From: Manduca sexta
Lineage: Eukaryota; Arthropoda; Insecta; Lepidoptera; Sphingidae
Length of the DNA: 64,000 bases
Direction of reading: 5' to 3'
Assembly: GCF_014839805.1 (NCBI RefSeq)
Contig: NC_051117.1
Coordinates: 2,108,001-2,172,000, forward strand
How positions within the stretch are numbered: position 1 is the stretch's first letter; every line of letters begins with the position of its first letter. The notes beneath the pieces were generated by a model. That model was not told where the DNA came from, ran no database searches, and saw only the letters and a program-made list of their open reading frames with translations. Shown here in pieces: positions 22,112 through 31,086 of this stretch. Made by a program: the position numbers and the translations under genes.

Positions 22112-22249
22112 TACTTTTGTCTGATTAGATTCCGCTCTATGTTTAATTTATAACTACGTATAACGTGTAGCCGATGTAATGCAAGAGGCCAAACACTCAA
22201 AAAATGTTAATAATACAACGGTAATTAGGCTGATGAATATTGCAGGCCC

Positions 22250-22439
22250 TTTTTTTACGGTCATAGCAGTAACTCCACTGCACCTGATGGTAAGTGGAGT
22301 GAGGTTCAATAAAATGTCGATTGACGAAAGATGATTATTCCTCGGCAGTCGACATAATTATGCCGGTCTGTTGGAACCGGATACACTCAGGCTGATCCCG
22401 GAACGCGACGCAATTATGAGGGCTACTATGGTGGGTATT
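22250..22439 (-). mobile_element. Repeat family A, copy 4, part one
   Basis: The minus strand shows the A-family 3' end here: 'tttttttacggtcatagcag' on plus is its A-rich tail, followed by 'cacctgatggtaagtggag' and 'ctgatcccggaacgcgac'. It stops at the 15-bp target duplication (22425-22439) and resumes at 23801. Confidence 0.85.
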
Positions 22440-23800
22440 TTTTTTTTTTTTTGTGAGGTACTCTACGTCCCTCCCTCGTTCCCCCTATCCAGGAGAAGGG
22501 TTATTTTTTTGGCTTTTTTATTATTTTTTTACATTTTTTTATTTGTTATTGTATTTAGACAATCCTTTATATCTACTTATACTATCTTATCTGTATTCTA
22601 AATCTATTTATCTAATCTTACGTCTAATTTTAGTTGCTAATGTTATATAAAATAATTTTATACACTTAACAACTCTTATTCCTACTTATTTCTATTATTT
22701 ATCTTACGTACTATTTCCTTACAGTAACTTAAAAACCTATCTATTTTATGTCTATCCTTAATTATCCTATTTATATTATCTATTTTTAAACTTATATCTG
22801 TTGCAGTCTCAAGCTCATATCTTTCCACTGCGTGGATGGGACACTCGAGCAGGAGATGTGGGACCGTTTCCTGAACGTCAGGGTCACATTGGCACGCCGG
22901 GCTCTCCTTGCACTTGAACCGATGCAAGTACTCGGAGAACCCGCCGTGCCCCGTGAACACCTGCGTCAGTGTGGCGTCCAGGGCGATCCGCCTTACGACC
23001 CTGTGCGCCTCGACCGCGTCCGGAAAGAACAGCTTCGTCACCGAAGCCGTCTCTCCGTCCGCGTATCTCCGGCTCCATTCGTCAATCGAGTCCTTTCGGA
23101 TCTGTCGCTTGACGAACGAAACCGGACATTTGTCGTAATGCGCACGGGTCTTCAGGTGTTGTGCGGCCTTCTTAGCGAGTACGTCCGCCCTCTCGTTTCC
23201 CTCCAACTCCACATGTGCCTTCACCCAGAAAAGTTCAATTTTCTGGGTGCGTTTCCAGGCTTCTTTTAATAAATTTTTAATTTCAAACGCTATGGGGTGG
23301 AGGGAATCACCTCTGGTGACGACGTCGAGAGCGGACCTTGCGTCGCTGAAGATGCCGCACGCAGGAAGCCCGCTACGGAGCGCCTCCTCCACGGCTTTGC
23401 GGAGGGCGAGAAGTTCCGCCTGATAGACGGAGCAGTATGGCTCGAGCCGCAATTTTCTGGTACTCGTCTCGGCAGCACCGTTCCATATGGACAGCGCCGC
23501 TCCGACTTTCCCATCGATCTTGCTTCCGTCGGTGAAGATACTGAGACCCTCACCGACGTGTCGAGCCAGTTCCGCCCCATCCGCCAGGCATTTGAAGCTC
23601 CCGCCCATCCGCTCCGCCGGGTGGTCCAAGCTGACGAAGGCCACAGGAGCCTCCACCTCCCGGTCACCCACTACCTCGCTAGAGTGCCCCCTCTTGACCT
23701 CATATAGGAGTGCGGTTTCCCGCACTCTGATGTCAAGGGGGAGCACTCCGGCAAGCAGTAGGGCCGAGTTGAGAGAGACAGTCCTGTAGGCCTTCGTCAT
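22440..23800 (-). mobile_element. 5'-truncated R1-like LINE inserted in family A
   Basis: A 1,361-bp minus-strand insertion. The plus strand begins with 13 T (22440-22452), the reverse of the poly(A) tail. The 15-bp repeat ACTATGGTGGGTATT flanks it (22425-22439 and 23801-23815). Removing the element and one repeat restores an uninterrupted A repeat ('gtgggtattaacacc', compare 'gcgggttttaacacc' at 31030). It contains the C-terminal part of ORF2 plus a 3' UTR of about 240 bp. G+C is clearly higher than in the surroundings. R1-like assignment rests on the RT-tail and RNase H sequence. Confidence 0.92.
22682..23800 (-). pseudogene. LINE ORF2 remnant: RNase H domain and C-terminal zinc motif
   Basis: The open frame runs 23875-22682 (397 codons), but only residues 26-397 are element sequence. 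The first 25 residues are read from the host A repeat and flank. Residues 26-60 (starting MTKAYRT, with LLLAGVLPLDI) resemble the end of a reverse transcriptase domain of I-group/R1-like LINEs. RNase H spans about residues 111-240 with the carboxylates visible: D116 (FTDGS), E154 (YQAEL), D178 (FSDAR) and D231 (GNERAD), plus H221. A cysteine/histidine cluster (C322, C328, C330, H340, C345) matches the C-terminal zinc motif of these elements. RNase H would degrade the RNA of an RNA-DNA hybrid during reverse transcription. The frame has no internal stop but lacks the endonuclease and RT, so it cannot be autonomous. The antisense frame of 145 codons is a shadow. Confidence 0.9.
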
Positions 23801-23844
23801 ACTATGGTGGGTATTAACACCGTGTGTACGGTGGTCCCTATTCT
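23801..23844 (-). mobile_element. Repeat family A, copy 4, part two
   Basis: It starts with the second target duplication (23801-23815), then 'aacaccgtgtgtacggtggt', the continuation of the A repeat left of the LINE. The copy ends early, without the usual 'ggatataaaatatatcc'. Confidence 0.8.
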
Positions 23845-23975
23845 CATTGCTATTGCCTGGATTTGGGAGCACCACAATTTACATAATATTAACTAGGACG
23901 GTGGAATTTTTTTTGGCTCTGGAATATATTTGTACCTAACATATGTTAGCCTTGAAGTTGTCTATGTAATCATAA

Positions 23976-24140
23976 TCTTGCTAATGTTATAAATGCGAAA
24001 GTTTATGAAAATGTTTGGATGTTTGTAAGAAGAAAATGCATAAACAGCTGAACGGATTTAGATGAAATTTGGCACACGCATATACCATGCCCTGGATTAA
24101 CATATATGCTAGTTTTTATCGGGATTTTTAAATACATTTA
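23976..24140 (+). mobile_element. Helitron Hel-2, 5' fragment
   Basis: It begins TCTTGCTAATGTTATAAA after A (23975) and contains 'gctgaacggatttagatgaa' and 'atttggcacacgcatatacc'. This matches the left part of the complete copy at 50677. The CTAG end is missing. Confidence 0.65.
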
Positions 24141-24149
24141 ATAAATAAA

Positions 24150-24215
24150 TTCAACACACTCCTAATGGGAGAGGTCTATGTCCAGCAGTGGACGATTCCC
24201 GGCTGAAATGATGAT
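24150..24215 (+). repeat. LINE 3' tail, family J, copy 2
   Basis: 'gggagaggtctatgtccagc', 'agtggacgattcccggct' and 'gaaatgatgatgaa' form a characteristic lepidopteran LINE terminus (probably RTE-like) ending in a GATGAT simple repeat. Confidence 0.7.
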
Positions 24216-24787
24216 GAACACACTGTCTAATCGTCATCAATTAATATCATGCAGAGTCTTCTAACGTGTTTCTATACGCAGTTAGTTGCGTTATCATGTT
24301 GATAAAGGCCCTAAACACCAGCATAATCCGCAGACTAGATTAAGAGCGTTGCTCACGTGTCACCGGACACGCCTGGCCGAAATCCATGCCATGTTACTGG
24401 GTTAATCACATTACCATATAGAAAAACACTATAAAACAATGCTACAGGCGGTGTGGGGTTGCTACACTTTACAAATACCCAGAAGTTTTGATTTATTCAA
24501 ATGTTATGTCATGGTTTGATGTGGTTGAATACGTTAAGCAATGATAGGTGTTTGGCTCATTTCACCACTTACTACACACAGGGATAACACTAAAACATAA
24601 CACAAAAACACTATTTACTAGATTATAATAAAGAAAAACAAATAAACAAAATTTAACACCAACACAAAACACATAAAATAGAAGGGGAGAGAGCAGAAAG
24701 TCAAGACAGCGACAGATAGATTATATAGGTGATAGGTGAGTGACGTTCACTATTCCCTTTCTATTATACATTTAAATAATTATAATA
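24216..24787. other. No feature recognised
   Basis: AT-rich with an A/C-rich low-complexity segment around 24590-24680. No gene seen. Confidence 0.45.
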
Positions 24788-25050
24788 ATATCAGCACTGT
24801 ATTTTATACTGTCCCACTGTTCGACACGGGCCTCCTCTACTACTGAGAGGGATTAGGCCTTAGTCGACCACGCTGGCCTAGTGCGGATTGGTAGACTAAA
24901 GACTTCATACACCATCAAAATTCCAATAGAGAACTCCTCAGGTATGCAGGTTTCCTCACGATGTTTTCCTTCCCCGTTAAAGCAAGCAATAATTCACAAA
25001 GAATAATACATTAAATTTTATAAAATTCGATAGGAAAATTAAGTGTCCCA
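24788..25050 (-). mobile_element. SINE family I, copy 3 (head missing)
   Basis: Plus strand reads the inverse body: 'atactgtcccactg', 'cgggcctcctctactactga', 'cacgctggcctagtgcggat', 'gcaggtttcctcacgatgtt' and 'ttaaagcaagcaataattca'. The tRNA-like head expected at the right end is not recognisable. Confidence 0.8.
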
Positions 25051-26879
25051 GACTAATTCCCAAGCTGGTATCCCCGACCAGCCGGTCCCATGGCGTGACC
25101 CCGTGACCGGGTCGTTGACCCTCGACCATTGTTCCCGGACCCACCACTACTAATTTAAACAGCTTTTTACGCTGTATCCGGTCATTTTTAGAGCATCCAT
25201 TAAAACAATGCTCTTTTTAATTCGCTTACCGGTGTTTCGGAATTCTGTGGTTTATTGGGAGTAGTAAAATTCGACTTTCTAGTGATGATGAAGTTGCACC
25301 TCTGCTTATTCTTTCGGGGTGAATGTATGACGTCATAGATGGCGTTAAGATTTAGTCATATAGGGTTCAAATCACTGCCTTTTACTTCATTGACTATATG
25401 TTTTGCTGTGATGAGGCAGTCAATAGTCATAATTAAGTAAACAATAAATTATTTTATTCTACTTCAATTTGATGAAATTTTACATCGTTAATGGAGTGCA
25501 GTCCAAGTACATTTTCGAACAAGGACGTTTCTTGACGTCCGAAATTTGTTGTTTTTTTTTTATGTTATAGACGGCAAACGAATATATGGTTTATCACCAC
25601 CTGTCTTTTTGAGGATCCTGGAACGAGGCACGTTTGTATTATATATGTATTAGCAAATATTACATAATGCTTATTAGTTATTATAAATGATTGTTATAAT
25701 ATATTATGACATTCGATACCTTTGCATAAGGAGTCTTCCGTAATTACACTTATACTATAATTGTAAATGCATTTATGATGTCACATATAAATTATAAAAG
25801 CAATTTACTGTAAGCACCATTATCTGATTCCATTGACTCGTTCACTCATTCATTCGATTTCAATCCCATTCGCTGAGCGGTCGCGCAATCCACTGAAGTA
25901 CATGATTGAGTTGCATATAAAATTAATATTGGCATTTATCATTGCAAATGTTTTGAATAATTCATTCATTAATAGAGGTGTCGTTATGTGGAATAGTTCA
26001 GTCGTTCACTCATTGCATTCAATATGGAATGTATTAAAGTTAAATTCGTCTCATAACAATCAGTTAATGTTAAATTAATATTTAATTTATGTTAATAAAG
26101 TATATTCATAAACATTTTTGGAAGCCATTTTTATGACTAAGTTGGGCAAATGTACTACCACAGCCACTAGCAAAATCTTGAAGATCAAGATTGGGTTGAG
26201 AAAAGAATAAGAAAGAGAAAATAGAAGAGAACTATTGTTTCTATTATTTCCAGCAACAATATACTTATAAGCCCTATTTTCAATGCGGGTGGTATCACCT
26301 TGTTCCTAAGTTAAATAAAATACGATTACCCGCAAAAAAACAGAAATCTGTGCATTGCGAATTGCGTGAACGTCGTTCCATTCACTCATTCGTTCCCACA
26401 TTTGCATTCCGTTTACGGATGGCCGATGTCAGGGAAAATACCTTCGGATTCCTGACAGCCAACGCGGACGTGGCGTACGAATTCGTGTTTCGGAATTTCT
26501 CTTCCAGTTCTGTGTGTGTTCATTAATTCGGAAACATTTAGGCCGTTCAATTGATTAACATTTTCTAACTAGTTCGTGTTTGGAGCACCGATGAAGTAGA
26601 TGGTACATTGTTTCACTTATAATCAGCTTATATCCACCCCATGATTATGATAGGGGGTCTTTCGCTTACAAAATTCAACCCAGAGCTACTCATATAATGT
26701 TAAATTAAACACTTGAGCTAAAAATAGGATGTGGGATAAGATTGGATTTGGGCGGTAACCCAACAAATTTTATTACAACGATAGCATAGTAATATACGCT
26801 TGTTTATTTCAAAAGGTCCAGAAACTGAATGATATGAATTGAATAATACTAGATATAAGAAATTGAATAATACAAGGGG
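25051..26879. other. No clear gene; GC patch, TTCATTC-type repeats and a 36-codon frame
   Basis: Notable parts are a GC-rich patch at 25070-25150 with related 'gtgaccccgtgaccgggtc' motifs, and scattered 'ttcattcactcattcgttc'-type motifs near 25840 and 26375. A short, codon-like frame at 26419-26526 starts ATGGCCGATGTC and codes 35 residues before TAA. None has a recognised identity. Confidence 0.4.
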
Positions 26880-27090
26880 CCCAAAAATGATCTCATTGGG
26901 AAGGATGTTAAAGATCGACTGAAGTGGAAGACACTCACCAGAAACATCAAGCCAGGAAAAACTTTAACAGTTCATTGTAAAGATATCTTCCAGAACAGAG
27001 AATATTCCGATCTACAAGGCCGGCAACGCATCGATGATTCCTTTGTTATTTTGCATCTTTATACGCAGTGGTCACTTACCATCAAGTTTT
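26880..27090 (+). repeat. LINE-derived 3' fragment, family F, copy 1
   Basis: 'gaagtggaagacactcacca', 'aaggccggcaacgcatcg' and 'gtggtcacttaccatcaag' resemble the end of a LINE ORF plus the 'ggccggcaacgcacc ... cttaccatcagg' tail common in Lepidoptera. It is strongly decayed. Confidence 0.45.
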
Positions 27091-27177
27091 TCTCATCCAC
27101 TATTAGAAGAGTATGTTAGATTGTGACAAAAAAATCTTTAATTTATCTCTATTTTGTGCAGTTGATAGGACTTGCAT

Positions 27178-27480
27178 ATTTTTAATGGCTTTGAATGACG
27201 AGACGAGCTCCGCGTTCGCTTATAGTACCTAAGCAATACGATCGCCCATAAACAGTAGAAACACCATCCAACACCTTGAATTACAAAGTATTGTTTGGTA
27301 TTCCACTGCGCTTGCCATCTTGAGACATGGGAAGTCTTATTATATCCAGTAGTTACAATGGCTACAATGTTTTTCAAACCGGTACAAAACAGTGACTACA
27401 CACTGCTGCTTGGCGGAAAATAGACACTGCCTACCTACCCATGCGGACTCTCACATATCGGAGACCTACCAGCAGTCCTA
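27178..27480 (-). mobile_element. Repeat family E, copy 4, near full length
   Basis: 'tttgaatgacgagacgagct', 'cgcccataaacagtagaaac', 'accttgaattacaaagtatt', 'gtgactacacactgctgctt' and 'tcggagacctaccagcagt'. The 79-residue minus-strand frame belongs to this repeat. Confidence 0.85.
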
Positions 27481-27939
27481 ATACAATAGGTTGAAAATAG
27501 GCGCTGTTTGTCTACATATAGTTTTACCTTCCTACAATATTCTAGTAGGTTTCTTATAAGTCTTTTTCCGCAAGCCCTAAGCTTGGAGAGTGGAATGACC
27601 TAGTAAACTTGACACGAGTTCTACCTGAGTTTACGAATCAATAATGACCTGACTATACATTTTAAGCTTTGTTTCATAAGAATAGAATTCTTTTTTGTTT
27701 GTGCGTACGACAATATTCTTGTTTAAAATATCTTTAACAGGGATATAATCTGTAGGAATCTAGATTCATTCATTTAACCTAGGAATTTGTTTATCTTGTG
27801 TTTTAATAGTTTACTGGTTCTTGTGGCAATTGTTGCAGATATTTCTTTGAAAATTTATTTATATTTTAGTTCTTTGTCTTCTACTTATATTAAACTAGGT
27901 ATCGAACATTCAAATATCAAATCAATGAATGAATGGTGA
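27481..27939. other. No feature recognised
   Basis: AT-rich. It may include undetected decayed LINE sequence upstream of the frame that follows. Confidence 0.4.
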
Positions 27940-28329
27940 AACGGCATCCAATATAAAAGCTTTCGATCAAATGTGCCGTATGAGCAGCTATTAATTCAAC
28001 ACAAGATGCTTACTCTACAATCCAGACGTTTGCTTATTACTGCAACAATGATGCTACATGGTATATGCAATAACAGATTTGAATGTATAGATTTAACAAA
28101 TAAGTTATGTTATATAGTACCTAGGACTGTTACGCGACGGGAGGTGCGCGTGCCGAGGCTGTTCCATATGGACGCATGCAGGACCAATGCCGGGGTGCGT
28201 GCGCCTACCCGTCGAATAGTCGAAATTTATAATACGCATTTCCACAGTGTTGATATTTTCTCTCTTGCAAAGCAAAAATTTAAAAAATCAATTTATAACT
28301 TACTTTTTACTAATGTATTTTTAAACTGA
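27940..28329 (+). pseudogene. LINE reverse-transcriptase C-terminus remnant
   Basis: The open stretch after the TGA at 27937-27939 encodes about 130 residues with the end pattern of insect non-LTR retrotransposon ORF2 proteins. It has a 'PYEQLLIQHKMLTLQSRR' segment, then a hydrophobic helix, 'CYIVPR', and 'RTNAGVRAPTRRIVEIYN' followed by a short tail to the stop at 28330. These segments correspond to the thumb/C-terminal part; no catalytic RT or endonuclease motif is present. It is a dead fragment. The resemblance is by pattern, not by search. Confidence 0.6.
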
Positions 28330-28523
28330 ATATCGCAGGCTTTTGATTTTTACATACTTATGACTTATAGATGTTTGTTGCTTCTTTGTAAAGTTTTCTG
28401 TTAAACTGTGAAAAGTGGTGTTGGTTAAATGTTTATTAATGCAGAACATGTGTAATTTTACCCTTAATTATTTAATGTGAAACTGTTTTCTGTTCCTTTT
28501 GAATAAAATAAAATAAAATATCT
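27940..28523 (+). mobile_element. 5'-truncated LINE with (TAAAA)n tail
   Basis: A coding remnant to 28329 is followed by an AT-rich 3' UTR of about 190 bp that ends in 'gaataaaataaaataaaata' (28500-28523). A simple AAAAT-type 3' repeat suits CR1/Jockey-group LINEs. No target duplication was identified because the left limit is uncertain. Confidence 0.6.
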
Positions 28524-28761
28524 TTTCTTTTGCATTGCTTTATGTCTTATATGCCTATTATTTGTTCGTGACTTCTCAAGCGTCAACTTTATTGTAAAAA
28601 AAACTCAATGTTTCGAGTCAAAAAGTACCTTTTATGTTAATCAAGGAAATGTTCTATCTGTGTACTAATTTCCAAATTTCTTCGTTGACTTCTAACATAC
28701 AAACATCTTTCGTAACTATTGCATTTATATTAGTTAGATATTTTAAAGTATTTTAAAACAA

Positions 28762-28895
28762 GTTGCCGACCGCGTCTGTCGGTCTGAACGTGGTAAACTC
28801 AAAAACTACCGAACGGATTTTGATGAAATTTGGTATGGCTACTTTTTATCCCAGAAAAACTATTTCATTAGAGCAAAGCCGCGAACCAAAGCTAG
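28762..28895 (+). mobile_element. Helitron fragment, Hel-2-like, 3' end
   Basis: 'aaactaccgaacggattttg', 'atgaaatttggtatggc' and 'gcaaagccgcgaaccaaag', ending CTAG (28892-28895) before T. It lacks a clear TC start, so it is probably 5'-truncated or composite. Confidence 0.6.
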
Positions 28896-29259
28896 TACTA
28901 TAAATAAATAAAAAATGAATTTAAATAAAATAGACAAATGTTTATAATACCTAAGTTATATATTAATAAAATTTTATTCAGTTATAATCGATTTAAAATC
29001 GATTTTATACTTAAAAATCAGCTTTCAGAGACTGAGAAGATTATAATATAGTATTTATTACTTCTCATCAAACCATCATAATTACGTTAACTGGAACTAT
29101 TACTTAATTAGGTGTGAATGGTACAAAGCTTAATTTGCTAATTGATAATTACATTAGTAGCAATTAACTATAATTGATTCGGAATTAATACAGTTATTAA
29201 TTAACTTATCTTACACTGTCTTATGTTCTTTGATTAAGTTGTAATATAAAAATATGTAA
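28896..29259. other. Very AT-rich, TAAT-dense spacer
   Basis: Contains an inverted repeat around 28984-29006 ('aatcgatttaaaatcgattt') and many TAAT/ATTA cores at 29100-29210. No gene or repeat copy was recognised. Confidence 0.45.
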
Positions 29260-29580
29260 TAATATCAGCCCTGCGTTATATACTGTCCCTTTGCTTGGCA
29301 CGGGCGTCCTCTACTACCGACAGGGTTAGACCTTATTCCAGCACGCTGGCCTAGTGCGGATTGGTAGACTAAAAACTTCACACACCCTCAAAATTCCAAT
29401 AGAGAACTTCTTAGATATGTAGGTTTCCTTGCGGTGTTTTCCTTCACCTTTAAAGCAAACGATAATTCACAAAGAATACACACATCATTTTAGAAAATTC
29501 GGAGGTATGTGCCCTTGGGTTTCGAATCTGCGGACATTCGTCTCGGCAGTCTGTTCCACAATTAACTAGTGTATTGCCGG
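29260..29580 (-). mobile_element. SINE family I, copy 4, near full length
   Basis: Inverse body 'atatcagccctgcgttatat', 'cacgctggcctagtgcggat', 'gtaggtttccttgcggtgtt', then the inverse tRNA-like head 'tcgaatctgcggacattcgt', 'ctcggcagtctgttccacaa' and 'ttaactagtgtattgccgg'. The head contains the B box (inverse of ggttcgaAnCC type) near 29520. Confidence 0.85.
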
Positions 29581-29639
29581 TTTTTTTATTAAGTTGTTTT
29601 TTAATAATTGTTAATCTAGTTTTCATACATTTTAGATTT

Positions 29640-29785
29640 CTTGCTCAGTATTAATTTGGAGTCTAGAATGACTGGCTTGACCCTCCCTCCCTCTCACATT
29701 ATGGGACGGAACATACTTGGGGAACAGGCGCCCTGGTTGCACCTGTGCCTACCTTTTCGAAGATGAATGCGTGATGTGTGTTTTT
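29640..29785 (+). mobile_element. SINE family C, copy 7 (body only)
   Basis: 'ttgctcagtattaatttgga', 'cacattatgggacggaacat', 'acttggggaac' and 'gatgaatgcgtgatgtgtg' match the C body. The tRNA head is absent. Confidence 0.75.
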
Positions 29786-30843
29786 TTTAATATTTTTTGT
29801 ATTGAGAACTTTGTTCGGTAGATTTTTCCTGGAATATATTAAACTTTGGAATGACTGTTAAGATGTTCAAAATTATTTCGTCGTAAGTAAGATAGATTTT
29901 CACTGAATGCTATAGCTTTTTTATTATGAAAAAGGACTTTACATCAGACGGAATAGCAAACAAAAGCGTGTTGAAAAATATCGAATAAATTAAAAATAAA
30001 TAGGATGACGACGATAATAAAAAAAATGGATGCGTGACTTTTATAAATACTCCCATATTTTACATAGCGAGATTTTCTGTTTTATTGATCAGGTTATACC
30101 TTATTTTCATAGAAATAAAAATATATGAGTATGTACTTAACAAAAAAATAAACCATGAGAACAGTATTTTAAAAATGTGAATGAATTTACTAATTACCTG
30201 GTTTATTTGAGCTGATTACATCAGCCGTCTGCACCCAGTCTGGGATGCTGTGACCTCATTCGAAATCTCCAATTTCCGCAGCGTCTATAAAATTTGACAC
30301 GTTTATGCTCTATAACCCTTTAGATCCCTTATTGCTGTGGTAATTAGGTCGGTAATCCAATGTCTCGAGGTATATACAGTATGATTCTGAAAGTAGTTTC
30401 CTATGTGTTAATTTGATAATAATATTTTTGTCAGGCTATTTGTGACGTAATGTAATTTTTTTGCTATTAGTACCGAGCTGTGAACAGATCAGATGGAGGC
30501 ATTTGATCATTGACTTTTGTATCGGTTGGTTTTGGTTGACTAATGGTCATGGCACACTGTACCGGCACTGCAAAAGCACAGCTGCGGCATGGCGCGCCTC
30601 GAATTTAGGCTATGGCTGCTGTTAGCAGGCTAACTACGCGCCGGTTGCAAGATAGCTTGCTGTCAACTTGAACAAAAAAATTATAAGGCATTTAATAACT
30701 TAATTCATATTCTCTACAATTGTTAACGCTAACTGGAAACAAAAAGTATGGAAATGACATAAAATAGCAACAAGTTTTGCCATCAAAGTGTACAAGTAAA
30801 TAAGAAAATTCTGTAGAATGAGAATAGTACTAAAAAATCTGCA
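29786..30843. other. No gene recognised
   Basis: AT-rich, with a GC-richer piece at about 30545-30660 ('gctgcggcatggcgcgcctc') whose longest frame is about 22 codons. No repeat copy was recognised. Confidence 0.45.
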
Positions 30844-31086
30844 AATGTTTTTTTTTTGCGGGCACGGCTTAGTGACCCCTGTTCTGATGGTAAGTGTAGT
30901 GGGGATTCATAGTATGTCGATTGATGAGAGATGATTATCCCTCGACAGTTGAAATAAATATGCCGGCTTTTTGGAACCGGATAAACTCAGGCTGATCCCG
31001 GAACGCGACACACTTACGTCAGCCACTATAGCGGGTTTTAACACCTTGTGTACGGTGATCTATTCGGGCGAATATAATATATATCT
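30844..31086 (-). mobile_element. Repeat family A, copy 5, full length
   Basis: T-run tail at left, then inverse blocks 'ctgatggtaagtgtagtggg', 'gtcgattgatgagagatgat', 'atgccggctttttggaaccg', 'ctgatcccggaacgcgacac', 'cactatagcgggttttaaca' and 'cttgtgtacggtgatc', ending 'atatatctcaccaccagc'. Confidence 0.9.

Noticed and set aside
22832..23269. 145-codon plus-strand frame
   Set aside because: It is antisense to the LINE RNase H and zinc-motif coding sequence, which has clear conserved residues on the minus strand. The other plus- and minus-strand frames between 22884 and 23789 are shadows for the same reason.
28500..28523. (TAAAA)n microsatellite as an independent feature
   Set aside because: It is the 3' tail of the LINE remnant that ends there.
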